From: an uncultured Alphaproteobacteria bacterium
GTDB lineage: Bacteria; Pseudomonadota; Alphaproteobacteria; HIMB59; GCA-002718135
Direction: 5' to 3'
NCBI GenBank assembly: GCA_902571865.1
Contig: CACGDO010000005.1
Location: forward strand, 65,486-129,485
DNA: 64,000 bases
A model generated the notes under the pieces. The model ran no database searches and was not told where the DNA came from. It saw only the letters and a program-made list of their open reading frames with translations. Position numbers and translations under genes: made by a program. Shown piece by piece: positions 10,645 to 20,685 of this stretch. How positions within the stretch are numbered: the stretch's first letter is position 1; every line of letters starts with the position of its first letter.

Positions 10645-11831
10645 TGAAAAAAAAATCCAAAATTGCTTTTGGTAGATTAGACTTACTTAGAAATGATACT
10701 TTAAATAATAAAAATAAAATTAGAATTGGTTTTATTGGTGGAGGTCCTAATTCATTTATTGGATACACTCATAGGTTATCAGCAAGATTTGATAATAAAT
10801 TTGAATTTGTTGCTGGAATATTTTCAAAAGATAAAAAAAAATCTAAATCTTTTGGTTCTTCATTAGGATTAGCTGATGATCGTTGTTACAGTGATTATAA
10901 GTCTATGGCATCCGCTGAGTCAAAAAGAAATGATGGTATTCAAGCGCTTGGAATAATGACTCCATCGGGTGATCATTATAAGATAGCAAAAGTATTTATT
11001 GAAAAAGGAATACATATTATTTGTGACAAACCTTTAACCGCAACGGTTGAGGATGCTGTTAAATTAAAAAAAGTAATTTTAAAAAATAAAATTGTATTTG
11101 CATTAACACACAATTACTCAAGCTATCCAATGCTACGAGAGGCAAAAAATATTATTTCAAATCATAAATTAGGAAAAATCAATTTAATAAATGTTGAGTA
11201 CCCCCAAGGTTATACAGTCGGAGTAAAAAAGAAAGATGAAAAAAGAACGTTAAAATGGAGACTAGATAAAAAACAATCTGGGCCCTCAATGATATTATCT
11301 GAAATTGGAACTCACGCGTATCATTTGTTGAGATATGTGACTGGATTAGAAGCAAATGAAATATCAGCAGAAGTAAATTCATTATCCTCAGAAATTTCAG
11401 TTGATGATAATGCTTTTGTATTATTAAGAATGCGAAATAAGGCAAGAGGTATAATCTGGGTATCGTCTGCTGCTACTGGTGGAGAAAATGGTCTAAAAAT
11501 TAGAGTGTATGGAACAAAAGGTTCAATAGAATGGTTACAGGATGATCCAAATAATCTAAAGTTTACAGAACTAGATAAACCAATGAAAGTTATAACAAGA
11601 GCAAGTAAATTAGTATCTAAATTTTCACTATCATCTTCAAGAATTGCTGCTGGTCACCCAGAAGGTTTCTTTGAAGCTTTTGCAAATATTTATTCAGAAT
11701 TTGCTGATCAGATTCATAATAAAAATAAAAAATATTCATTTCCAACAATTGATGATGGTGTCGCTGGTATTAAATTTATTTATGCAGCAAAAAAATCTTC
11801 TAATTTAAATTCAAAGTGGATAAAAATCTAA
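10644..11831 (+). CDS. Gfo/Idh/MocA family oxidoreductase
   Basis: 'IRIGFIGGGPNSFIGYTHR', 'GIHIICDKPLTATVEDAV'; TAATG overlap with preceding SDR. Confidence 0.88.
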   Translation: MKKKSKIAFGRLDLLRNDTLNNKNKIRIGFIGGGPNSFIGYTHRLSARFDNKFEFVAGIFSKDKKKSKSFGSSLGLADDRCYSDYKSMASAESKRNDGIQALGIMTPSGDHYKIAKVFIEKGIHIICDKPLTATVEDAVKLKKVILKNKIVFALTHNYSSYPMLREAKNIISNHKLGKINLINVEYPQGYTVGVKKKDEKRTLKWRLDKKQSGPSMILSEIGTHAYHLLRYVTGLEANEISAEVNSLSSEISVDDNAFVLLRMRNKARGIIWVSSAATGGENGLKIRVYGTKGSIEWLQDDPNNLKFTELDKPMKVITRASKLVSKFSLSSSRIAAGHPEGFFEAFANIYSEFADQIHNKNKKYSFPTIDDGVAGIKFIYAAKKSSNLNSKWIKI

Positions 11832-11832
11832 A

Positions 11833-12834
11833 ATGATTAATTTTACCTTATTAGGAACAGGAAGAATTGGGAAATTACATGCGTCAATCATAAATGATCA
11901 TCCAGAAGCGAGCCTCAAATATGTTTATGACATTGATACAAGCTCTGCTAAAAAAATTGCAAAAAAATATAGTTGTGAAATTGCAAAGACTGCAAAGGAA
12001 GCAATTTCTTCAGATCAAATAAATGCTATTTTAATTGCTTCTGCCACACCTACTCATACAGATTATATTTCTCTAGGAGCAGAATGTAATAAAGCTATAT
12101 TATGTGAAAAGCCAATTGATTTAGATATAAATAAAGTAAATAAATGTTGGCAAAAAATTAAAAAATATAAACCAACTATACAAATTGGTTTTAATCGTAG
12201 ATTTGATCCTAATCATAATAAAGTACAAAGTGAGGTTCTATCAGGAAAGATTGGTAAAATTGAAATGATTGTAATCACAAGTAGAGATCCTTCTCCACCT
12301 GGTATTGATTATTTAAAACAATCGGGTGGAATTTTTAGAGATTGTTCAATTCATGATTTTGATTTGGCACGATTTATTCTTAATAATGATCCAATTGTAG
12401 AAGTTTTTGCACAAGGTTCTGTAAATGTCTCAAATGATTTTAAGGTTACCAATGATTATGACACAACTATGTGTTTTATGAAATCAAAAAAAGGTGTTTT
12501 AGTTCATATAAATAATTCAAGAAGAGCCGTCTATGGTTATGATCAAAGACTCGAAGTATTTGGAAGTAATGGAATGTTAATTTCTGATAATGTTCCAAAT
12601 AATGATATCAATTACTATAATCAAAATTTATCATTTGCAAAAAAACCTATTAAAAATTTTTTTATTGAAAGATACAAAGATGCTTATCAAATACAATTAG
12701 ATCAATTTATTAAATCAATAAAAAATAAAAAAAATATATCAGTCACTTTTGAGGATGGAAAGAATGCTTTAATTCTTGCTAATTCAGCTACTAAATCAGC
12801 AAAATTAAATAAAGTTGTAAAACCAAAATTTTAG
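11833..12834 (+). CDS. Gfo/Idh/MocA family oxidoreductase (inositol 2-dehydrogenase-like)
   Basis: 'FTLLGTGRIGKLHASII', 'ILCEKPIDLD', 'GFNRRFDPN', 'GGIFRDCSIHDFDLARF'. Confidence 0.88.
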   Translation: MINFTLLGTGRIGKLHASIINDHPEASLKYVYDIDTSSAKKIAKKYSCEIAKTAKEAISSDQINAILIASATPTHTDYISLGAECNKAILCEKPIDLDINKVNKCWQKIKKYKPTIQIGFNRRFDPNHNKVQSEVLSGKIGKIEMIVITSRDPSPPGIDYLKQSGGIFRDCSIHDFDLARFILNNDPIVEVFAQGSVNVSNDFKVTNDYDTTMCFMKSKKGVLVHINNSRRAVYGYDQRLEVFGSNGMLISDNVPNNDINYYNQNLSFAKKPIKNFFIERYKDAYQIQLDQFIKSIKNKKNISVTFEDGKNALILANSATKSAKLNKVVKPKF

Positions 12835-12849
12835 TTATAGATAAATTCT

Positions 12850-13680
12850 ATGAATGAACAATTTAAAGATAAGGTCATTATAGTTACAGGTAGTACACAA
12901 GGTAGTGGTGCTGAAACAGCGAGATTATTAGCTAGCAGAGGTGCTAAAGCTATTACAATTTGTGGGAGACAAGAAAATAAAGGTCTTGAAGTTAAAAATC
13001 AGATTGAAAAATTAGGTACTGAGTGTTTGTATATAAAAGCAGACCTTAAAAATGTTGATGATTGCAAAAAAATTGTTTTAGAGACTGATAAAAAATTTGG
13101 AACAATAAATTCTTTAATTAATGTTGCAGGATACACAGAAAGAGGAACAATACTAAGTGCTACTCTAGAAAATTATGAAAATAATTATAATATTAATACC
13201 CGTGCACCTTTCATATTAATGCAAGAGACAATTAAAATAATGATTAGAGATAAGAACAAAGGAACAATTGCAAATGTATTATCTATGGCGATGTATAGTG
13301 GTATGCCATTTATTGTTGCTTATAGTGGTTCAAAAGCTGCTTTAGCTACAATGACAAAAAATATTGCAAATTCTGTCGCTAGTTATCAAATAAGAGTAAA
13401 TGCCTTAAATATTGGATGGACAGATACTCCTGCTGAACATGATATTCAAACAAGAGTTCATAAAAAAAATCCTAATTGGTTGCAAGATGAAGAAAAAAAA
13501 GTTCCTTTTAACAGATTGATTAAGCCTATCGATGTAGCAAAGGGATTAGCTTTTATGTGCTCAGAAGAATCTGGATTAATGACAGGTAGTGTAATTGATT
13601 TTGATCAAACAGTACATGGCTGGCACTCTTACTCAGCATATGAAACTAGAGTTTTGGATGATTCTCTACTAGGAGAATAA
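12850..13680 (+). CDS. SDR family oxidoreductase
   Basis: 'VIIVTGSTQGSGAETARLLASRGA', 'YSGSKAALATMTKNIA'. Confidence 0.88.
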   Translation: MNEQFKDKVIIVTGSTQGSGAETARLLASRGAKAITICGRQENKGLEVKNQIEKLGTECLYIKADLKNVDDCKKIVLETDKKFGTINSLINVAGYTERGTILSATLENYENNYNINTRAPFILMQETIKIMIRDKNKGTIANVLSMAMYSGMPFIVAYSGSKAALATMTKNIANSVASYQIRVNALNIGWTDTPAEHDIQTRVHKKNPNWLQDEEKKVPFNRLIKPIDVAKGLAFMCSEESGLMTGSVIDFDQTVHGWHSYSAYETRVLDDSLLGE

Positions 13681-13766
13681 TTTATCACTTATTTCTCAAC
13701 CATTTTTTAATTTTTAACTATAATTTATAATTTACACAAATTTAAATATTAATTAATAAACTAAAA

Positions 13767-14843
13767 ATGGGAAAAAAAATAATTTCTATTAATGAAGGAA
13801 AATTATCAGAGTTTAAACTTCATAGTATTTGGCTTCGTGAAAGATTAAATGGGAGTGAATTTGTAGACCAAAATAATTTACAACGTTTATATGAACCAAG
13901 CCTTTTAGATGATAATCTATTTATAAATTCTCATAATGTTAACGAAAATATATTAAATGTTGAATTTAGTGATGGAGCAAAAGGATCTTTTAATATTGAT
14001 GATCTTTATAATGAAATCAATAATATTGATGTCATACCTGAAAAAAAAATATGGAATGTCAGTGAACAAAATTTGGAAATTTTTGATAATAATAAAATCT
14101 TTGAGAATAAAAAGGAACTTATCAATATGCTTAAAGTATTTTATCAATATGGTTATGTAATAATTGAAAATACAAAAGCAGAAGAAGATGAAGTTATAAA
14201 TTTTGCTGAAAAATTAGGCCCAGTTCGAGCAACAAATTTTGGAAAATTATTTAACGTTGTCTCAAAACCACATCCAAATGATCTTGCCTATACTGCATTA
14301 GAGTTAACTTCGCATTCTGATAACCCATATAGAAAGCCTGTTCCTGGAATTCAATTACTTCATTGTATTGCTAATGAATCTACAGGAGGAGACTCAAGTT
14401 TAGTTGATGGTTTTAGTGTTGCAAATTTTTTAAAACATAACCAACCTGAATTTTATAAAGTATTAACTGAAACTAATGTTACTTTTAAATTTACAGATAT
14501 TGATACTATTTTAGTTGATGAAGCAAAATTAATTGAACTAGACCATAATAATAACTTTAGACAAATACGATTTAGTGGAAGACTTGATTATGTTCCATTA
14601 TTAGAGGAAAACAATCTTGATCTCTTTTATAATGCTAGAAAATATATGTTCAAACTTTGTAACTCTGATGATTTCAAAATTAAATTTAGATTATCTAGAG
14701 GAATGATTGCAATGTTTGATAACCTGAGATTATTACATGGAAGAACTAAATTTGATCCAAATACTGGTTTTAGACATCTACAAGGATGTTATATTGATCA
14801 TGATGTCACTGAGGGTAAGCTTAGAAGGTTACTAAAACCCTAA
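13767..14843 (+). CDS. TauD/TfdA-type 2-oxoglutarate dioxygenase, gamma-butyrobetaine hydroxylase-like
   Basis: Fe(II)/2OG facial triad 'SHSDNPYRKP ... LLHGRTKF ... FRHLQGCY'; N-terminal DUF971-like region. Confidence 0.8.
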   Translation: MGKKIISINEGKLSEFKLHSIWLRERLNGSEFVDQNNLQRLYEPSLLDDNLFINSHNVNENILNVEFSDGAKGSFNIDDLYNEINNIDVIPEKKIWNVSEQNLEIFDNNKIFENKKELINMLKVFYQYGYVIIENTKAEEDEVINFAEKLGPVRATNFGKLFNVVSKPHPNDLAYTALELTSHSDNPYRKPVPGIQLLHCIANESTGGDSSLVDGFSVANFLKHNQPEFYKVLTETNVTFKFTDIDTILVDEAKLIELDHNNNFRQIRFSGRLDYVPLLEENNLDLFYNARKYMFKLCNSDDFKIKFRLSRGMIAMFDNLRLLHGRTKFDPNTGFRHLQGCYIDHDVTEGKLRRLLKP

Positions 14844-15907
14844 TTGACTTCGAAGATCTTTTCAGCAGGATAAAAATTTAATATTTTACTATACCAATTA
14901 CTATAATTATTTCTTTCAATTAATGAAACTGTAAAACCACCAAATCCACCACCAGTCAATCTGGCGCCTAAAGCACCACATTCAACCGATCTCTGAACAA
15001 TTAAATCAACATCTAAAGTAGATGCTTCAAAATCTTTAGAATATGATACGTGACTTTCATTCATTAATTTTCCAAACTCCTGAATATTATTTTCTATTAA
15101 ATTTTTTTTCGCATTAATCACTCTATCATTTTCAAAAACTACATGCTTTGCTCTTTTTGCTATAGTATTATTGTCAAATTTATTTGTTTGAAAATTTTCT
15201 TTTTTAACTTCACCTAAATATTCTACACCAAGTTTTTTTTCAGCCTCTTGGAGTTCAGCAAATCTTTCATTATAAGAGCTATCTCTTAAATTTCGTTGTA
15301 CTTCAGAGTCAATCAAACAAAATTTCCAATTTTCTGGAAAATTAATAAGTTCGTATCCTAAATTCTTACAATTCATAAAAAATGCTTTGCCATGAATACC
15401 AATAGAAGAGACCATTTGATCCATTATTCCACCAGAAACATCTATATAGTTGAATTCTACTTTCTTTGCTAATTTTGCAATTTCTGGATCTTTGATTTTT
15501 GTTTCAAAAAAAGTATTAAGTGCTTTTAGTGTAGCAACACACAATGCTGAAGATGACGAAATACCTCTTTCTAAAGGTATATCAGATGAAATAAAAATGT
15601 TTAAAAATCTAGATGAAATCTTATTTTCATCAAAAAAAATATGCAAACAACCTTTTATATAATCAACCCACTCATTGTTTATTGATTTTTTGAAATCATT
15701 GAATGTTTTTTTTTCTTTAAAATGTTGAGAATAAACTGTGAATTCATTAGAATTATTTTGAGATATCTCAATGGTATTTTTAAAAGATAAAAGTGTAGGC
15801 ATGACATATCCACCAGTATAATCGGTATGTTCACCAATTAAATTTACTCTTGCATGAGCACTTTCCTTTACTTCTGCGTCTATATTAAATATATCTTTAA
15901 AACTCAT
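14840..15907 (-). CDS. galK: GHMP kinase, galactokinase-like
   Basis: 'ARVNLIGEHTDYTGGYVMP', 'LERGISSSSALCVA', 'GALGARLTGGGFGGFTVSL'. Confidence 0.88.
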   Translation of the reverse strand: MSFKDIFNIDAEVKESAHARVNLIGEHTDYTGGYVMPTLLSFKNTIEISQNNSNEFTVYSQHFKEKKTFNDFKKSINNEWVDYIKGCLHIFFDENKISSRFLNIFISSDIPLERGISSSSALCVATLKALNTFFETKIKDPEIAKLAKKVEFNYIDVSGGIMDQMVSSIGIHGKAFFMNCKNLGYELINFPENWKFCLIDSEVQRNLRDSSYNERFAELQEAEKKLGVEYLGEVKKENFQTNKFDNNTIAKRAKHVVFENDRVINAKKNLIENNIQEFGKLMNESHVSYSKDFEASTLDVDLIVQRSVECGALGARLTGGGFGGFTVSLIERNNYSNWYSKILNFYPAEKIFEVN

Positions 15908-15920
15908 ATAATTACTAGTT

Positions 15921-17783
15921 ATGACTAATCAAATTAATATATCTTTTACAAATGAAAATAAATTAAAAATTATTCTTGATGATAAATTAGTAGTTTCAAA
16001 TTTGAAACTGTGTTTCTCATTAGTTTATTCAATAAAATCTATATCAGGAGGTGAAATAACAAAGCAAATTGGGCGTTATTACGAGTTATCTATAAAAAAA
16101 AATACAATTTTATTAGATTTACAAATTCCTAAAATTGGTAACTTCAACCTTTCGTGTGGTCCGGAAGGTATTTTCATTATTGATACATTAAACAATAGTA
16201 AATTAAATATAAATGTTTCAGATTTGATATTTGAAAAACCAATTAAAAAGAAAACTTATGAAGATTTAAAAACAAAAAATTTTATACCTATTATACCTGA
16301 GCCAGAAAAAATTTATTTACAAAATGAATTTGTAAATATTGAAAATAAAACATTTAATCTAAATACGGAAATTGAAATTATTTCTAATTTGCAAAATATT
16401 ATTTACAAATTGGATATTAATTTTACTTCTGAAAAAGGATTTCCAATTTTTTTTAAAAAAGATGATCAGTTATTAAACGATCAATATTTTATGCAGATAA
16501 CAAAAGATAATATTGAGATTAAATACAATACTTATGGTGGAAAGCTATATGGTCTTATATCTTTAGTTCATTTAATTGATTTCTATCAAACAAAGCTTCC
16601 AATTTGTACAATTCACGATAATCCAAAATATCAATGGAGAGGAATGCATCTCGATTGTGCAAGACAATTCTATACTATTGATGAAATCAAACGTTTATTT
16701 AATTACATGGCATTATTTAAGCTTAATAGATTTCATTGGCATTTAACAGATAACGAAGCGTGGAGAATTGAAATTAAAAAATATCCAGATCTAGCATTAA
16801 ATGGGGGATACAGAGGATATAATTTTAAAATACCACCATTGTACGGAAGTGGTTATGAAAAATACGGCGGATATTACTCACAGGAAGATATCAAAGATTT
16901 AATTATATATGCAAAAAAATTAAATATCGAGATTATGCCTGAAATTGATTTACCAGCACATTCTTGGGCATTACTAGAAATCATGCCAGAACTTAGAGAA
17001 CAGTCTTCAAATATAGTTAGTGAAGATGTTGGTTCGTATAAGAATAATACTATAAATCCTTCCTTAGAAAAAACTGTAACTTTTTTAAAAGATATGTTGA
17101 ATGAAGTAAGTGATATTTTCTCATATGATGTAATTCATGTTGGCGTTGATGAAAGACCAAGTAATGCGTGGGAAGGTTCTCCGGCAATTATCGAGTTTAT
17201 GAAAAAAAATAATATTAAATCTCAAGAGGAATATCAAGATTACTATATGAATTTTTTAATAGATTTTCTAAAATCAAAAAATAAAAGAACAGCTGCATGG
17301 AATGAGGCAGCAGTGTCTCCTCATATCGATCATGGTGTGGGTGGAAGTGCTGGAAAAATTGATAAATCATGTTTGATCTTTTCATGGGAGCATTCAGATG
17401 TTGCAAAAGAAACTACAAATAAGGGATTTGAAACAATACTTTGTCCTGGTCAAAAAACATATTTTGATATGGCTTATAATAACTCAACTGAAGAGAGAGG
17501 TATTTGTTGGGCTGCAACTATAGAAGTAAAAGATATTTATGAGTGGGACCCAATAAAAGATTTAAATAAATCAGAATTGATAAAAGGGTTACAAGGTCAA
17601 CTGTGGTCAGAGACAATTACAGATAAAAAATTTTTTGATCAAATGATCAATCCAAGATTAGCAACTTTATCAGAAGTTGCATGGAGAGGAAAAATTTCAA
17701 GAAAATGGATAGAATTTCGTTCAGCACTTCTACATTCTATGGATTTTTTAAGAAAATTAGGCTGGCGATATCACAATTTTTAA
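15921..17783 (+). CDS. Beta-N-acetylhexosaminidase, GH20
   Basis: 'RGMHLDCARQFYTIDEIKRLFNYMALFKLNRFHWHLTDNEAWRIEIKKYP', 'PEIDLPAHSWA', 'IHVGVDERP' (GH20 D-E catalytic pair). Confidence 0.93.
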   Translation: MTNQINISFTNENKLKIILDDKLVVSNLKLCFSLVYSIKSISGGEITKQIGRYYELSIKKNTILLDLQIPKIGNFNLSCGPEGIFIIDTLNNSKLNINVSDLIFEKPIKKKTYEDLKTKNFIPIIPEPEKIYLQNEFVNIENKTFNLNTEIEIISNLQNIIYKLDINFTSEKGFPIFFKKDDQLLNDQYFMQITKDNIEIKYNTYGGKLYGLISLVHLIDFYQTKLPICTIHDNPKYQWRGMHLDCARQFYTIDEIKRLFNYMALFKLNRFHWHLTDNEAWRIEIKKYPDLALNGGYRGYNFKIPPLYGSGYEKYGGYYSQEDIKDLIIYAKKLNIEIMPEIDLPAHSWALLEIMPELREQSSNIVSEDVGSYKNNTINPSLEKTVTFLKDMLNEVSDIFSYDVIHVGVDERPSNAWEGSPAIIEFMKKNNIKSQEEYQDYYMNFLIDFLKSKNKRTAAWNEAAVSPHIDHGVGGSAGKIDKSCLIFSWEHSDVAKETTNKGFETILCPGQKTYFDMAYNNSTEERGICWAATIEVKDIYEWDPIKDLNKSELIKGLQGQLWSETITDKKFFDQMINPRLATLSEVAWRGKISRKWIEFRSALLHSMDFLRKLGWRYHNF

Positions 17784-17801
17784 TGTTAAAGTAAAACAAA
17801 T

Positions 17802-18947
17802 ATGAAAATAGGCGCAGTCGGTTTTGGGAGTAGGACAGCAGGTGTTTATAATGAATTTTCAAAAGTTAATCCAAATTTTGAAATGGTTGCTTATGTAGAT
17901 CCTCAGCCAATAGGTAAAGATTTTGCTGAGAAAAATAATTTTTTTCCAAATAAATCATATTCAAGTTTAAACGAAATGTTGGATCGAGAGAAACTAGATA
18001 TGTTAATGATTGGGTCCCCCAATCATTTACATTTAGATCATATTAAGCTTGGATTAAGAGCAGGATTACAAATATTTGCTGAGAAACCTATAGTAATAAG
18101 CGAACAAGAAACTTTTGAGTTAGCAAAATTAATAAAAGAATATGGCAAAGAAAGAATTATTGTTGGCTTAGTTTTAAGATATTCACAGCAAGCAAGATCT
18201 GTGAGAAAATTATTAGATCAAAATGCTATTGGAAATATAATATCGATTGAAGCTTCAGAACATATCGTACCTTCGCACGGTGCTTTTTTTATGAGAAACT
18301 GGAGAAGAAAACAAAAATATTCTGGAGGCTTTATGCTGGAAAAATGTTGTCATGACATTGACTTTTATTCAATGATTACGAAGAGCAGACCTATTAAAGT
18401 TGCTAGTTTTGGTTCAAGAAGATCTTTTATACCCGAAAATCTTCCAGAGGGTTCTCATGAACAATATACAAAAGACAGACTGAAAGGTTGGGAGTCAAAA
18501 TCAAATGTTTTTGATAGTGATGCTGATATTGTCGATCATCAAGTAGCAATAATAGAATATGCAAATAAAGCAGTACTATCTTTTCATACTAATATGAAAG
18601 TTCCAGACGAATTTCGAAGATTTGCAGTCATAGGATCTGCGGGAATGATTGAGGGAGATTTTGTTAAAGGATTTATGAAAGCTCATGATGAAAATAATAA
18701 TGTACTTATTGATGAAGATTATGGAGCAGCTTTTGGAAAAGAAATTAAAGGTCATTATGGCGCAGATAGCATGATGGCTCAAGACATTAACAATTATTTA
18801 TTAAAAAATAATAAAGAATTACCAGTTGGTGTAGTAGAATGTATGGAGGCAGGAATTGTTGCTATGAAAATTGATGAAGCTAGAAATACTGGTAAAGTAA
18901 TTGACTTAACAAGCACTTGGGATAAATTCGACTCCCTATTAAATTAG
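17802..18947 (+). CDS. Gfo/Idh/MocA family oxidoreductase
   Basis: 'KIGAVGFGSRTAGVYNEF', 'LQIFAEKPIVISEQE', 'GGFMLEKCCHDIDFY'. Confidence 0.88.
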   Translation: MKIGAVGFGSRTAGVYNEFSKVNPNFEMVAYVDPQPIGKDFAEKNNFFPNKSYSSLNEMLDREKLDMLMIGSPNHLHLDHIKLGLRAGLQIFAEKPIVISEQETFELAKLIKEYGKERIIVGLVLRYSQQARSVRKLLDQNAIGNIISIEASEHIVPSHGAFFMRNWRRKQKYSGGFMLEKCCHDIDFYSMITKSRPIKVASFGSRRSFIPENLPEGSHEQYTKDRLKGWESKSNVFDSDADIVDHQVAIIEYANKAVLSFHTNMKVPDEFRRFAVIGSAGMIEGDFVKGFMKAHDENNNVLIDEDYGAAFGKEIKGHYGADSMMAQDINNYLLKNNKELPVGVVECMEAGIVAMKIDEARNTGKVIDLTSTWDKFDSLLN

Positions 18948-18952
18948 TAATT

Positions 18953-19852
18953 ATGAATCAAAAATTAAAATCATATACCGCCCAAACATATATAGCATAT
19001 GCACTAATTGCTCCTGCTGCTATTTATATAATTCTTATTGTTGCTTGGCCATTATTAGAAACAATTAGATTATCTTTTACAAATTCTAGTTTAGCAGGAG
19101 AAGATTATGTTGGGTTAGAAAATTATCAAAAAATGTTTTCTAGTAAAAAATTTAATGGAATAGTGACCAGAACATTTGTTTGGATGTTTTTTTCAGTCTC
19201 TTTAAAACTTATCATTGGTTTAATTGGAGCTGTTTTACTTAATGCTAATTTAAAAGGAAGATCAATTTTCAGGGTACTTGTAATGCCTCCATGGGTAGTT
19301 CCAATTGCAATTGGTATGCTTGGCTGGTTATGGTTATATAACGGGTATTTTGGAATTATCGCAGGTGTAGGTATGCGAACTGGTATTTTGGACGGTCCTT
19401 TTGGATTTCTTGCTTACAAACAAAGTGCCTTTATTTCTACAATCATTGCCGATGTTTGGGTTGGAACACCAATGGTAACCGTTTTCTTTCTAGCTGCAAT
19501 GCAGGGTGTGCCAAGAGATTTATATGAAGCTGCTTATTGTGATGGCGCTTCAAGATGGGATAGATTTTTTAAAATTACATTACCTCAAATCACTCCAGTA
19601 ATTATTACAATGTCATTATTATCTGCTATTTGGACATTCAACTCATTTGAAATAATTTGGATATTGACTGAAGGTGGGCCAAGAGGTTCTACAACTACAT
19701 TAATTATCGACACCTATAAACAAGCATTAGGAAATTATAAATTTGGAAGAGGTGCTGCTAGAGCCGTAGTCGTAATGATTTTACTAATGTTATTTGCAGG
19801 ATTTTACTTAGCTTTACTTGCTAGAATTAATAAGAAAATTTCTCATGAATAA
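18953..19852 (+). CDS. Carbohydrate ABC transporter permease (MalF/UgpA type)
   Basis: EAA motif 'LYEAAYCDGASRWDRFFKITLPQITP'; TM-rich. Confidence 0.9.
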   Translation: MNQKLKSYTAQTYIAYALIAPAAIYIILIVAWPLLETIRLSFTNSSLAGEDYVGLENYQKMFSSKKFNGIVTRTFVWMFFSVSLKLIIGLIGAVLLNANLKGRSIFRVLVMPPWVVPIAIGMLGWLWLYNGYFGIIAGVGMRTGILDGPFGFLAYKQSAFISTIIADVWVGTPMVTVFFLAAMQGVPRDLYEAAYCDGASRWDRFFKITLPQITPVIITMSLLSAIWTFNSFEIIWILTEGGPRGSTTTLIIDTYKQALGNYKFGRGAARAVVVMILLMLFAGFYLALLARINKKISHE

Positions 19853-20684
19853 ATATAATCCTTTTGAAAAAATATTGATCTATTTTGGCATCTTTGTCTT
19901 CATGACTTTTATTCTTTTGCCTTTTATTGAAATGTTTTATGCATCGCTTCGTCCCTTAGATCATTTATTTAGATCTCCATACCAATTTTATTCAGATGAT
20001 TTATCTTTTTGGGCTTATCAAGAAATGTGGAATACGGTACCAATGCTAGGAAGATATATCTTTAATAGTTTTTTTCTGGCTTCCTGCGTTGCTATACTAA
20101 CTCTTATATTTGTTATTCCTGCAGCTTACGCATACGCACGTTTTAAATTTCCAGCTAAGAATACGAGCTTATACATACTCTTAGCAATTAATATGTTTTC
20201 AGGAGCAGTAATTTTAATACCTTTATACAAATTGTTAAGGACTTTAGGTTTATTAAATAGTTATCAATCTATGATAATTCCTGGTGTTGCTTTTTTAATA
20301 CCAACTGCAATTTGGTTGCTAAAATCTTACTTTGAGAAAATACCAATAGATTTAGAAGAGGCAGCTTTTGTTGACGGGGCTTCAAGAGTACAAATACTCA
20401 GACATATCATAGCTCCTTTAAGTACACCTGGCTTAGTTGTAGTTGGTATTTATGCATTCATAGGCGCATATGCTCAACAATTCTTATTTGCGATTACATT
20501 TAATCAGAAAAAAGAATACATGCCAATTCCAACAGGGTTATATGAATTTATAGGATATCAAAGCGTTAAATGGAATGAAATGATGGCAGCAGCCTTAGTA
20601 GGGATGTTGCCTGTTTTATTATTATTTGTATTTTTACAAAAGTATATTGTAGAGGGGCTTACTGCTGGTGCGGTAAAAAACTAA
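19845..20684 (+). CDS. Carbohydrate ABC transporter permease (MalG/UgpE type), copy 1
   Basis: EAA motif 'DLEEAAFVDGASRVQILRHIIAPLSTPGL'; ATG at 19845 preferred over listed start 19818, which lies inside the upstream gene. Confidence 0.9.
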   Translation: MNKYNPFEKILIYFGIFVFMTFILLPFIEMFYASLRPLDHLFRSPYQFYSDDLSFWAYQEMWNTVPMLGRYIFNSFFLASCVAILTLIFVIPAAYAYARFKFPAKNTSLYILLAINMFSGAVILIPLYKLLRTLGLLNSYQSMIIPGVAFLIPTAIWLLKSYFEKIPIDLEEAAFVDGASRVQILRHIIAPLSTPGLVVVGIYAFIGAYAQQFLFAITFNQKKEYMPIPTGLYEFIGYQSVKWNEMMAAALVGMLPVLLLFVFLQKYIVEGLTAGAVKN

Positions 20685-20685
20685 A

